Of a stretch of DNA of 64,000 bases, positions 1-14,100 are shown piece after piece; the stretch's first letter is position 1, and every line of letters begins with the position of its first letter. A program made the translations under genes and the position numbers. Location: assembly GCA_013400115.1 (NCBI GenBank), contig VXBP01000239.1, positions 372,001 through 436,000 on the forward strand, written 5' to 3'. This DNA is from Rhinopomastus cyanomelas (Eukaryota > Chordata > Aves > Bucerotiformes > Rhinopomastidae). The notes beneath the pieces were generated by a model that was not told the origin of the DNA, made no database searches, and saw nothing but the letters and a program-made list of their open reading frames with translations.

Positions 1-1763
1 TTACAGGTTGTTTGCAAACTCTGTACAGCTGAAAGTTTACAGCTATAACTTCACAGTAAAGTAGGCAGCCATCACTGCTAAACTCTGCACCTTCTGCTCA
101 CACAGATTTAAAATAAAATACTATAAGGAGGAGTAATTATTTTTCTTTTCAACTCCACCTCGTTTTTCCTGCTTATTTTTCTATTAAAACTGACTACTAA
201 GACTTTTTTTCTCCTCTCAATACAGAATTATGGACAAAGAAGTCCTTCACTCACTCAAAAAGTGAGGTAGTCTGTAAAGTAACTGTTTTCTACATTTCTA
301 GAAACACTGAGAGGAGTTTTGGCAGGAAGAGCCTACTCCCAAAACCAAATATTGGGGGAGCAGCAAGGAAAACTCCTGAACAAATTCTGCTTTGTTTTCA
401 AGCCACACGTCAGCAATATTTCCCCCTCACACACTGAATAAGATGATCCTAAAATTCTTGGTAACTACAGATACTCCCAGTAAATTATCCAGAAAAGGCT
501 GGACACTAATTTAAAAAAGGAAAAGAATTCTCTTACTCTCTTAAATCCCTTTCTCAACCCTTCCCTGGGGTAACAGCTGAAATTCCTAACTCGAAGCATC
601 AGTAAAACTTGTGTACAGGATTCAAGTTCCAGGAAACCACACAACTGTAGTATGGAAATCAGTTAACTGTCACTACTAAATGCAACAGTGTAGTGTGTCC
701 ACTCAAACTGCACTGAGTACAGTGAGCACTCACTAGCTCAAGTGTTTTGTGAGCAAACACCTCCTCCCTTTCTACATGAATTTTTGAAGTGACTTTCATA
801 TGAAAGACGTGAAAGACTTCACTTCAGGTTTAAACACCTCAACTGCTGCACTGCTGCCACAGTTCAGGCAGCAGGATCTAAACACTTGAAGGGTGCAGAT
901 ACACAGAATGAAACAGTACCTTGTTTTTAATTTTCGTATAAGCTCACTCATTCATTTTCACCATCTATTCATACAACCAAAATTAAAAGGTTTCTTTAAG
1001 AGACCTAAAAAGTGATGAAAAATGCTGTGGGAAGCATTAGGTATTGATCTGTATACTCTGCATTTTGCTGACTTGGGAAAATTCAAACATACACTGGAGA
1101 AAAGAGCCAAGATAAATATACAACTTGGTGGCATGAAGCAAAGGGTTTACTGGTTTTACCAACAGAATTTCCATTTAAGTTTCTCCAAGACATTCACTCA
1201 GTCCCCCAAAAATGTCTTGAGAGTCATTTTTTTTTGCAAGTTTTTTTGTCAACTTTTTTTGCAAGTTGAACAAATTTGACCAAGTGACAGTTTAAGAACT
1301 GGAATTTAGCAAATGCCATAGATGTTGATTTGAAGCTGAAAGTGTTTTCAGAAAAATCTGTAGAACCTTGAAGGTTACAGAATATTCCCTTTTTTCCCCT
1401 ATTCCTTCCAACATTCAGTGGCATTCCACCAACTGCATCCATTCCTATTCCACAACTATATTTACAATACATGCAAGACATAACAACTGTCCTACAGCAG
1501 AGCTGCCGTTGGACTCGATGATCCCAAGGGTCTTTTCCAATCTGAATGATTCTATCATTCTAAACGTAATTGGTAATAACTTAGCCACAACATTTTCTAC
1601 ATGATTTCTATTCCAAAACAAGAATTTCAAGAAGCTACATATGGTATCAAAACTATCTTCTGAGAAAAGGATGAACAAACGAATTTGGTGACTTCAAAAG
1701 TAACTTTCCAAACAGTGAGATGATATTATTTAAACAATACCTGTACCTTATACAAACTCCTAC
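1..1763 (-). other. UPF2 intron 19 (left part)
   Basis: Searched for the remaining UPF2 exons and none was found. Holds one CR1 3' end (1499-1563) and T-rich stretches near 1228-1260 (two copies of ttttttgcaag...). Nothing else recognised. Confidence 0.7.
1499..1563 (+). mobile_element. CR1 3'-end fragment
   Basis: 'ttggactcgatgatcccaag', 'ggtcttttccaatctgaatg' and 'attctatcattcta' match the CR1 3' terminus. Intronic in UPF2. Confidence 0.75.
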
Positions 1764-1931
1764 CTGCTGTTTGTTGCCTTTCCGTGTTAACATGACAAAT
1801 GGCATCGTGTCTCCAGACTCTGAGTCTCCTTCCCCACCTCCAAGTGGAGGACCCTTCTTGAGCTGACTTTTGAGATGCAGAGGAATAGCAACATCCAACT
1901 GATGTACTTTAACAGATTCACCGCTCCGTTG
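1764..1931 (-). CDS. UPF2: UPF2 exon 19 (residues 1126-1181, last exon in the window)
   Basis: Encodes QRSGESVKVHQLDVAIPLHL and TMPFVMLTRKGNKQQ, the beta-hairpin part of the UPF1-binding domain. Acceptor 'tttaatag', donor 'gtaggag' in phase 0. The next exon (the human protein continues with a Phe-Lys-Ile-Leu segment) is not found in bases 1-1763. Confidence 0.97.
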
Positions 1932-4900
1932 CTATTAAAAAGAATCCAATTCCATAAATTAACAGATGCTAAAAATGTCAGCCTGGCAACATTCATATTG
2001 TCATGACTGAGAAAAGATTTAAAAGACTTACGCTTCCAAGAAAACAGAGTAATACCTAAGTATTAGACTTTTTTCCTTTGATTTCTTCTCTCATGGGGAA
2101 AAAAAGTAAAAGTACAGGGACAATTGAATACTTGAAATTGTACAGGAATTTTTGATAACAACCTTTTTAAACTGGAACCAAATCTAGAGATCCAATTAGA
2201 AACAGTCAAGAATGGACCTACTAAATTGAAGCTTTTTTTAGCTGCTTATTTACGCATTCCTCACACAGGGCCTGCCATATCCGATAGTTAAATATTTACC
2301 AAATCTGACTGGGAAAAAAAAGGAACTTAAAGGGGATGTAAATTTAAATGAATCTACATTTTAAACATATTAAAACCTAGGCTTGGATCGTGTAGGATAA
2401 AGACAGAAGAACTATTTATTCAAACGTGTCAGTTAACTGAAGAGAAGAAGCCACAACTAAGAAAGCAATTCCATATGAAAAATTAGTATGGAAAAATAAG
2501 CATTAACCACCTATCTACTTAAGAAATAGTCAGCTGTACAGCACATTACATTAATTTAAAAGAACAATTATTTATACCTGAAGATTTTCCAGCATCATTT
2601 TGTCCAGTGCCTGAATGAAGTCCTCATCTTCCGCACAAGGGACGTGCTTAAGTCCTCCACCTTTAATCATTACTTCCTATGGCAATGGAAAAATAGCTTC
2701 TATTACACTAGTTTCAGAAGCGTGAAAGTTCGGTCTAGAAATAACAAAAGCTTTGAAAAAAATTGCTGAAGTGTTCAGCCTGCATTATATTCTTCAAATG
2801 TTTTCTGATGTTTATTGCATCACTTATCATGAAGGCTGGTCACTCATCCCATTCTGACATACTGCGGTACCTGTACAGATGTGGGCATACACATTCTAGA
2901 TATGGCAACAACAACAAGAAGAGTTTCTACCCCTAGCACACCTAATTTAACTGATTTTTCAGTAAGTGCATGAAGTTTTTTCATGCCTTTTTCAAGGCAA
3001 ACACTATCTTTCAGTATCTGGAAAGCACACAAGGACAACAAATATCTTTAGAGCCAGTGCCCCAACACATAGTTCTACCACGATCACTACTTTCCTCACT
3101 AGGTAACTGCAGTTTGGGCTCAACCTAATGGGTTCTCTGGCCACAGATGTTTTAATCTGCCAATCCCAAATTCTTATTTTAGGAATTTTGCTCTTCTTGA
3201 TTGGTTTCCTTTTCAGTTTTGAGATCTAGTGAAGTGTAACCAGTTTACCTTGTTGTATCATATCAGTTTGCTACTATTGCTGGCATTGCAAAACCATGTA
3301 TGCAATTCTTTTCCAGTTTAGCTACCTGTGAAATGTAGTCCTGTGAAAACATGTTGCAGTAAAATTGACAATGTAAATATTTTCTGAAGACAACAGAAGT
3401 TAGCAAATATAAAAATTAAGCTCCAAAACACATCTGAAAGAATAGCAGAGTGCTCATGCTATGTTTTTCCAGACTGGTTATGAGCAGCATTGGCAGAACA
3501 CATTCAGTAAGGAAAACCAAAGATGCAAAAACCAATCCACTTTTCTAAAGCTACAGCACATACTGTGTTCTCCTCATCAGTTTCATTTTCCTTGTTGGAG
3601 TCTGTAAGATAATCTGTGTTTTCTTCTTCCTCCTCTTCACCTTCTTCTTCCTCATTGTCAGAGCCCTCCTGAAATAATCAATTAACAGTTTCTTTTAAAA
3701 CAGAAAAGGCCGCTTGTATCTAATTCCTCATACATGTTTTCTGCATCTTTCCTACCCTTTCCCCATCTGAACCTGAGCTTAGTCTCAGTACATGTGTTTT
3801 TGTATTTAATGTTTCAGTTAGAACTCATTTGGCTTTATTGAACATTTCACAAATATACAGAAAACTGGGAGCAGCAGCTGATAAACCAGATGGCTGTGCT
3901 GCCACTCTAAAGGAACTCAGCAAGGTGGAGGAACAGACTCACAACACATCATGAAAGTCAATGAAGGGAAATGTAAAGTCCTGCACCTGAGGAACAGTAA
4001 CCCCCATTCACTAGTACAGGCCAGAGGATGGCCATCTGGAAAGCAGGTTGGCTGAGAAGGACCTGGACCATGATGGACAAATCAACCAAGAACTAGCAAC
4101 ACAACCTTGCAGCAAAGGCATCTGACTGCATCCTGGACTGCACCAGGAAAGAGAGCTGTCAACAGGTCAGAGGTGGTCATTCTTCTGACCTGTCTGCTTA
4201 GCACTGCCAGACACATCAGCAGTGCTGCACCCAGCTCTGGTTTCCCCAGCCAGACTGGATCAAGTGCAGCATTAGGCTGTGAAGATGACTAAGGACTGGA
4301 GGACCCGTCATAGGATCAGGAAAGACCTTCTCAATGTGCACAACATTTGAAGAGAGGGAGCAAACAACAGAGTAGCTGGACTCAAGTAGTGCCCTGTGAC
4401 AGACTCAGAAATTGAAAAATCTTATATTTAAATATAAGAAAAAAGCCTTCTTCAATGCAATGGTGTTTAAACCCTGGCACAGACTGCCCAGAAAAGCTGA
4501 GGAGCTTCCAGCCTTGGAGTTATCAAAAACTTGACTGAATAGTGCCTCAGGCAACCTGCTTTGAACAAGGGAGGACAAAAACTCCAGAATTTCCTTCTCC
4601 AGACCCCAATCATTTATGATTCTAGTAATTTTAATTTATGGGTAAAGATGCAAACCCAGCCAATTTCAGGAACGTTAATGCTGAGCAGCACAGCCTGAAA
4701 GTAAGTTTACTAGCAAATCAACCCAAGCATACGGAGAAAAAGTATCTTCCATTTCCTTGATGAATACATTTCTTTTAACACTACCATTACCATGTCAACT
4801 TTGCTGTGTCATCGTGACAAGTCCAAATTTCTGTGTAGATGTCTCTTACTGGCTCCATCATTTTTTATTTAAAGTATTACTGGCACAGTAAACAAGGAAG

Positions 4901-7900
4901 GTTGTTACGCTCCATAAATTTTTTATTTATTCAATATTATATGGGCATACTCTGAATACCTGGTATTTTTCCTTTGTGACTGCTCTGACATCTAGTCAAT
5001 ATATTTACTTCTGCAAGAGAATAAAAATTATCTGAAAATGTGTTCACGCCAAAAAGAACTCCTGAAGATGTTTTTGTTAAAAAGCAGCACACACCCTGCA
5101 CATAGATGTCAGGTTCAAGTTTGAGCCTTATTTCTCTGGAATAAGCCTCAGACACTACTCATTTTTCCCTACATATAAAACTGGGATGGAAATATCCTCA
5201 GAGAGCTGATGGGGTTGTGCAAACCAACATTTCAACTGCTACCTCTGAGCCATACAAGGGAAAGAGTAATCGATATTTTGATTTTGATTACATTCTGTTT
5301 ATGTGAGGCAAAGTAAATTATTAAGTTCACCTCTTCTTCTGGCTCATTTACTTCACTTTCATTTCCAGATTGTTCCTCTGTCTCTGCTCCACCTTCCTCC
5401 TCCTCTTCATCCTCTTCCAGATTCTCTCCTTCTGTAATAGAGTCTTTGGAATCTTTGTCATTCACAATTCCTGAAATTTGGAAAAAAAGAACAGGATTAT
5501 AACATTAGAATACATATAACCTATCACGTTATATGTGGAATATCACTTCCAAAGTCCATCATTACTACCCCCAAGACTTCTGATAGACAGCAATTAAACA
5601 GTTTTCATATAGCTACCTTTCCTTGTAAAAGAGAAGTATATTCCTGCCAGAAAAGGAGGAGATCATTACAGAGTAGTTTTTAAATCTTCCATAGAACAGC
5701 AATCAAGAAGCTGCACTGTGCAAACAGCTTTTTGAAGCAAAATTAAACCCGCAGTCTTACTGAAATAAGCACTGAAATATGAGCACTGACATCTACAAAA
5801 CCAGCACAACCCAGAGACAACGTGCCCCTGCACCCTAAGTCCTAGTACTACACTCTACTATCAACTGACAGTTTGGAAACAACTATTTTCAGCCTGTAAT
5901 AAACCTGACACTTCCTTCATGCTCCAAGTCTGCACTGAAACCTATGAAGATACGGTGCTGGTACTCAAGTCTTTAGGAAATCAGAGTCTCTTCTAGAAGT
6001 AGTATTTAGTGTGCTCAAGCTATCTGCAGACAAGACTGGCACTTCTTTCACTGTTTCAGTTCATCTTGTAGTTTTCCCTGCTGACTTGTTTACCACCCTC
6101 ATCCCTCCAGACATTTCAGTTGTGCGCAAATTAATGCAGCTTCCAAAAACAGAAGTTGCAACACTTAACCTGGAAATTACACATACTTGTCCCACTGGAT
6201 TAAAGGTTTATTCTTAAAAATGGAACCTGTTTAACCAGATGAAGTGCTATTAAGGCTCTAATTAACACTTAAAGCGTAAAAATTACATATAAAAGCTAGT
6301 TATGAACAAGCTTGTCTTCAAATAAAAATGGAAGCTTGGAAAACACCTCAATTTAAAGAGGAAAGAGCACAGTAGTATTTAATAATTAGTAAGAACTGAT
6401 ATGTTCAAAAGGTCCAAAGGTTAATATGACAGCAATTTATACACACACTAACCAGCATTTTCCAACTGTGTTGCATGCCAAATGTCTTTTCTCCTGAAAT
6501 TAACTGATTTATAACACTGCAAGATTTATAAACATACACCACTGTTATCTCAGCAGAAAGTACAATCTTAGCAGGAACTACAAACCATCACACAATCTAG
6601 GCACCAGACATTCATGAAAAGGAAATCATCCTCTGGCCTCTTCCAAAATGTAAAGCCTATTCAAAATTATTCCAAAGGAAGTGAAACGTTCAAAGTATCC
6701 AAAGAACATTTTAAAAGCACAGCATATTCTCTCTTTCATTAGAGTCTTAAGCTGATTCTTACTTTGACACAGCAATTTTAGTCAAATCCACAGCTGGGAA
6801 AGGAATGCAGGGTTGCAAATAACCAACCAAACTACCAAAATGACCAAGCTGGCTTCCATCAGCACTGACCTACCAAAAGGCTGCAGCAACCCAGTGCACA
6901 GGTACTCCCCTTTTTGTAGTAGAGCTTGCTTCCTACATTTTTCTGGTTAAATTCAGTTTTCTTCATCCTCTGCACCACAGTACCCCATATACCAATATAT
7001 ACACGTACACTCCTCTCCAACTACTACTACATTTTAATATCTTAGTAACTTTTGAAAAAAATCATTTTAGAATTATATAGATTTAAAAAAAATGTGAAGT
7101 TCAAAAATATTTCTATCATGACAGCTAAAAGATCCTATCAAGAGAAGAACAAGTTAATCATCAGATATAAGATAATGTTAAGAAATACTGGACATGTCAA
7201 AAAGACCTGATTGCACATTTTCTTACCTAATTTTATCAAGAATTCCCGTTCCAAGTCTTGCACCTGTCTGATAGCTTCTTCCAGAGAATTGCAGAGCTTT
7301 ATCTTTGGTCTCAGCAGTTCCAGTGTGTCACTGATCATATAGTCTATGTCTATAGGAAACGGGTGGTCTTTTGTCCACACATCCAGGCTTTTTTTCCACC
7401 AAACATACCGCTAGAATACAAAATATTCAAACAAAACAGAGGCACACTGGCATTTATAACCTACTGAAGTTTGTGATTACTTGCCATGTCTGTACAGTAG
7501 GAAGTGCAAAAGATTTCGCTACTCCGATTCATACAGCTATTTCATACAACATCTGATATCACTAAACCTTGTCTACTAACACCAGGTACCACAAACATCA
7601 TGAACATGCTCCTGTTCTGTTACATGAGTAACAGTACCTTCACTTAAAGTTGAGCTGGTCAAAGGGAACACTTGTTGAAATAAAGCAACAAGCATGACAA
7701 CTTCTTCACTGTCAAGCTTATTTTGAGTTTAAAAATAGGACTGTACTTCAAACAAGCATTTTAGAAAGACTCAAGATTGCTGACATTGGAATCTCACCTA
7801 CAGATAAAGGTGAGACATCTTGAAGGTCTGAAAAGCTGTCATTACCTAAATCTTGGTGATGTTAATAACCTTGTTTTAATATAACTTAGAGACTCCAGCC

Positions 7901-10900
7901 CAAGACTTACCTTTTTTGGAATTCACAGGGTTTCTGTTAGCCCATTTTAATACCTACTGAGAACCCTGAAGAGAAGAACCTAAACTCTTCAATGAATCAG
8001 CTGCTACCCCAGTGTTCTGCAAGTTTGTTGGAACAGTAACAGCTACAAATAACTGAGCTTCATACAGATAACATCATTTTAAAATAAACTACTAACAGTC
8101 AGGATTCTAAAAATTATACTGCTAGGGAACAATGAGAGAAGTATGGAACAGGACTGACTTGAAATCCTATGATCCTAAAATCTAGAGAGCTACACAAAAA
8201 TTAGGTTAGAATACCTGAAAATATACAAGGAAACAATCAAGTTTTCGCTTGCTGGATCCTCTGTCAAAATACTGTCCACAGGTATCGAGGATAGTACAAA
8301 CAAGTCTGATTCTGAAAAGGTGCTCTGGAGGGTCCAGTGGACTAGGACTACCATCAGGGTTAACACCAAATGATGTGAAAGAATAGAGAGTTCGAAATAT
8401 GACAGCAGACTCCACCATTCGATAATTGTACAGCTCCCCCAAAAACTTGGCGCTGCTGATCCGTCGCTGGTTAAACTTTGGCTGGTTAACCTGTATCAAA
8501 AGAAGAACAAAGAAGTCACTTGATCATGCAGACACAACATAATCTTTACAAAAGGTTTGCTGGGGTGTGTTTGTTTGTTGTTTCTACAGGTTTGTTGTTA
8601 TTTGGTTTAAGAAAAAAGCCATATACAAGTGATAGAATTTATACTGAGAGATGGTCATTTATGGCTACACACATTGAAATAATTTAATTAAACATTAAGT
8701 AGCAGCTACGAAAGCTATTCAACTAGTAGTTATTGTCAAGTTCAAATATGTTTAGCATTCATTATCTAAATCTATACTCATTTTTCACTGCACAGAGAAC
8801 TTCTGTAATTTTAGATGATCTTTAGATGATCTTTCGAGGTCCCTTCCAATACCTAATGATTATATGATTCTAACTATCCTAGTAATGGTTGCAGTTTGTT
8901 GGGGGATCTTGAGAGATGTTTTTTTAATTATCAACTATAATGCAAACAACTGAGGTAGAGAAGTCATCACACAAACCCAGAATCTAAAGAATTTGTTCCA
9001 TAAGGAAGATTATTTTACTGCTTTCCTTTCAGCAGAAGTAAATTATTCAGCACAGCTTAACAAGAATGGTGGTGCTTACCTCCATTCCTAGTCGGATATC
9101 CTCTAGCACTCCATCCACAACATGAATTCCAACATCTTCTTGGTAAAGGACCAACCCTGCTAAGAGGTTGGCTACACAGTGAATACTATTATATTTCACA
9201 TTCCAGATGTTGATCATACAGCATATAACATAGTCTTTTACTTCTACATCCTGCCAAGGCAGCTTGCGCATCTGTCTCAGGACCTAAACCAAATTTTAAG
9301 ACAAGCTTAACATTTTAGCAGGCAAAATATCAAGACACTCACTGCCATCCCCTGCCTCACAGTTGGGATGAAATGTCTGTAAGCACCTGCAAGCAACCTC
9401 ATTCTTTTTTACAGTATTCTACAGATCTGCAGTACCTACAGAAAACTTTGTAGGTGTAACCCCCAACTGTTGTCCTCTAGCTACTAATCAAACTGTCCAA
9501 ACCTGCTACACATCTTCCCTGCTCTTGCAGTCTGCATTTAGCTCTTGTATTTTGTCTCTTACTCTGAACACAAGAGATCCAGCACAAAGATTCTCATTTC
9601 ATTCTCTGTTCAGCACTTAGTGCTGTGGAGAACACAGGCCCATGACTGGACTTTCCATGCATCAAATTAAAAGAAATGAAACCATTTTAATGAGGGACAC
9701 AGAAAAGATCCCTCTTCCTTGCAATGAAATATAGTCCTCCCCAAACCCTGCAAAAGTTAGTACTACATCACTTCCAGAAAAGCTGAATTAAAGATTTCAA
9801 AAGGATTTACCTTCTCTGTGGTGACCTTGGAGAGATCCTTGTAAAGAAGCTTACGAATATATTCCTGCAGAGGAGGACGCTTTTTCTTCACAGTTTTTTC
9901 AGCTGGAGGGGGATTACAGTAGTAATAGGCATTTTCTACCATTGTGACATAGCGTGCATCAAGATGCATTGCTTGCTTTTTCCTCATCATTTGTTCCTGG
10001 AAATAAATGCAGACGATCAGTTAAAGATGTTGATGTGCCACATTTTCAAGCCAAAGCCTTTTACAGTTATGTTTGGGATAAAGGAAACACAAAGGGTTGT
10101 GGATAACCAAGTTAAAGCTTTAGCAGAGAAAAGAAAGGACAGTGCATGTATGTGATTCCATATTGCTATTTCCAAGGTCACCTTTCTTTACAATGTTTAG
10201 TTTTATAATCATATGGTGGAAAAGGTTTCAGAAAAGTATCTCAAGTTTACCTTGAAATCTAAATGTTACTGTTTAGATCAGTGCTTAGTAAGACTATCAG
10301 CCACTCATTTCAAAACATGATTTTATTTAACTCAAGCAGCTGAAATACCAACGTCCTGACACAGGCACAGGGAAGGATGAGAAGAGTGACAATCTACTGC
10401 TCATATGTGTATGCAACTGCTGAGGGTGTCTCTTGATGGATTCAAATTCATTTTTAATGATTTAAGCAATGGCATCTTCCTCATTACACGCTCCATTATT
10501 GCTGTCTATCCAAACAGAACAGACTGCAAGAAAAACAGTATGTGGTATAAAGCAGTATTTCAGGAAAAATTAGGTAAGTTTCCTACATCAACACTAACTA
10601 GTGCACTTAATTGTCTAGATTGTCCTAGTTTTCCTCACTGAATACAATCCCTTATATTTCATTTTGGAGATCTGCTTTAAGATCTCAAATTTGATTTTTT
10701 TAATTTAAAAATTCAGTGTTCAAACTAAAGCAGCCATTATAAGCTGTTGGTTTTTTATAGTTAAAGATGAGGTTGAGCTGAAATTCATTATAAAATAATT
10801 TCTTCATCAACACAGGTGTATTTATATGTACATCTGCAATTCTTTAAATGGCATTAAATGCTTATGTGTGTCACATGATCCTCTAGATTCTGAATCACTC

Positions 10901-11086
10901 AAAGATGGTTCAAAGATGATCTCTTGGGTCCCTTCCAACCCCTAACATCCTATGATCCTATGAACAGCAAAAGAAAGAGCACTGGTTTTGATTTTATTAT
11001 TTAATAGATGTTGGCTACATGGCAATTTATAGTGTCAATCAGATACACAAAGCTAACCTGTAAGTACTGGCTCATCAGAACATATT

Positions 11087-11117
<31 letters not shown>

Positions 11118-14100
11118 CACATACACACACATATATATATACACACACATATATATACACACACACAGAGAGTCTCCAGCAAACTAATGAAAAGAGTTTA
11201 AGCCTTCCTGGATCATCAATGGACACGCACAATTTTTCATGCTAGCAGGCTTCCCACTGAACTTTAAGTTTCTTTTAACAAGGCAGTGGTTATAGTCAAG
11301 CAAAAGGTAAATGTACTCAAACAGCTTTTTTGCAGAACTTTTACAAAACAGAGTCTGCAAATTGTTTTACATGGGGGGAAAAACACTGCAGCAAGTTCCA
11401 AAACCTTACCTTGTCATACATGTTAATACTACTACTACAAAATTTTCACCTATTCTAGATGTGTGTCAGGAGTAAACTTAGCTTTGCTGCCTTAAAGGCA
11501 GGGTTCATGTTTTCCTACAAACTGAAAAATGAAGTGGGGCAAAGTAAAGTCTAACAGAGAAAATGGCAGAAGGCTTGAAAGTAAAACTTCATACTTGGTG
11601 TATTTTCCTGCTGTAAGAAGTCGTATGCTATGCTGCAAATAGTCTAAAACGTTACTTTCCAGAACACACAGCATGTGCTGCCCTAAGTCTCAAAATTGCT
11701 GTAATTTGTAAGTTTTTTTGAGCAATCCCAAGAATGCTCTGTAACTCTAAGCAGATGGTATTAGCCTTAATCTCTATTGCAAGTCACCATCATTTTAAGC
11801 AACAGTGTGTAGTTCAATCTTTTTTCATTTAAGGCATCAAGTCACACAGACAGGCAGGGGAGAGAAGCCATAACAATACGCTGCCTACAATGACAAAAAC
11901 CGTGACACATTTCAGAAAAAAAAGCACAATTTGGAGTCTAAAGTGCTTTAAGCTCATTTATTCTACTAGGCTACAAAGGAGAACAAAAGATAAAGCACTG
12001 CATCGCTTCTGTTTTTCTTGTGATACAAAGATCGCAGGCAACATTAAAGTGTTCAAGTTAAAACAGTAAAAGTTTGGGTTTGGGTTGGATTCCTTACCCT
12101 TGGTAAGAAAATGCAGCAAGTCATACTCTGAATGTAGCGAATCTTGCTGTTGCATCTCTAGAAGAAAATCTGGCAAGAACTAGGAGGTGGTGTTCTGGTT
12201 TGGAGGTGTTCTCCTTTTGTGTCCCTCCACACCTCCAAACTGGTAACACCAATTTGCATTGCAGGAAACAGAACTTTACACACACCACCCAGCCACAATT
12301 TCAACCTCAGGAATAAGCCACCATGGAGCTCAAGTTCAGTAATTTATAAGGACAAGTGATCCTGCCCTAAAGCTCATTAAGACAATTTGACACAATTGCC
12401 TAAATTAAAAATCCATCAGAAGGCTTTTCATACAAAAACTTCAAATAATCTTCTAACAAAACCACAACAGCACAACACAAGAATCTGACATTTTAAACTT
12501 CATTACGTAATAGAAACAGATCAAAATAATGCCAATCTTCCTTCCAAAGCACCAATTCAAATAATCCATTGATCAGTGGATTGATCCTAAAGCCAAGTTA
12601 GTTTTACATTAATATTTTAAATTACATAAAGGACACCGAATTTGACAGACTTACTAGGAAGAAAAATTAACAGAAATAAACATTGCCTTGGTAAAGAAGA
12701 ATCTTTGGATAATTTACAAAGCATGAAGCAGTTCTACAAAAATTAAAATGTGATCATTAAATGTCTCTCTAGAATTAGTCACTTAGTACAACTAAGTATG
12801 CAGCCCTCTTAGAGAACACTATTTTTCTTAGCAAGCAATTTTCCCATAATTAGTTGTAAAATCCATTCTTACCCAGCACAAAGCACTACTGTCTTTAATA
12901 GAAGACGCACAGTATCTTATTACATAATCTATCGGCAGCAGTAAAGATTAAGACCATTTGGAAGATCAACGGGCTTTAATTCCACCCGTAAGAGTCATTG
13001 ATAAGATCAGCTTTACATTTATTTGGGTTTTTACACGACCCTAATTAGCCTGCTTTGAGCATAATCTTTCCTGCAGTTCACACCAACTGGCACAGTAAGA
13101 CTATGATCCAATTTATATAGTAGTATTTAAGTAAAAATTAATGTCGATAATCTCTATAAGGCAACATTAGTGGATGCCACTGTTAAGATGGTTGTAGAAT
13201 ATAAAACTATTTACCTTAAACTCATTTGCCACCACTGCCTTCTCCTGGTTCCTCAACGTATAAGAGTACTTATCCGAAACCTTGTGAGGCTTTAAGCCTC
13301 AATTACTGAAATACTGTTTGTGTTTGGTGTTACATTGCACAGTTCATGCAGATTTCAGCAATTCAGCCAACAATCAGCATTTTTGTAGTGCAGACTAAAA
13401 CTGGTCAGTTATGATAAGTAGCTCTGGCAGAGGCATTTAATTTTTCCTGACTTCTAAAACCTTTATTAATTACACGGTAGCAATTAGTAAAGTGTCCTTT
13501 TAAACACATTCCTCCTGCAGTGCAGAGACTTGTAGGGAACATGGAAATATCTAGCCAGACTTCTAATACAACAACACGGGCTATTAGTTGCCCTGCATCT
13601 GCTTAAGCCACTATTAATTTAACACAATTTCCTATTACTTGTATCTATCTTTGAGAGACTTCTTCAGCTGTGTTTGACTCAGCCTTTTGCTTCGAACACT
13701 GAGATTTTGGATCGTGTCTCAAGCCAACAAACATACTATTCAAGTCTCAAATTCATACACTAAAAGATAGCCAAAAGATAACCCCTATTTAAATACCTCT
13801 GCCATTGCTGATGTAGTCTTATTGAGACCATTTCCACACTTAACTACCAATCTCCATTTCTAAAACCTCTTCCCTTAGTGTCTTCATAAACTACTGCTTC
13901 AAATTTAGAACCCTAGATCAGAATGCAGGGGACAGAAACAACTTTTCACATCTGTCTTCAACTCCAGTTGAAACATCTTATCTCCATTTCCATTAATCAA
14001 CATTTTTCCTCCTCAAACTATCTCAGATGTGTTCAGCTACTGCTACTATATCCTTTCTACTTCTAACCTTGTTTTTGCTTTATCTCTGAATTATTTCTAG

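Larger units (their letters stand above)
1932..9079 (-). other. UPF2 introns 18 to 13
   Basis: Introns 18 (1932-2577), 17 (2677-3563), 16 (3669-5330), 15 (5471-7226), 14 (7411-8214) and 13 (8491-9079). Only intron 16 (large CR1) and intron 13 (CR1 end) hold recognisable repeats. The remainder is AT-rich unique sequence. Confidence 0.7.

Noticed and set aside
1..1763. Possible last UPF2 exons (C-terminal 90 residues)
   Set aside because: I looked on the minus strand for the expected Phe-Lys-Ile-Leu and Arg/Glu-rich coding segments and found none; they must lie beyond the window.
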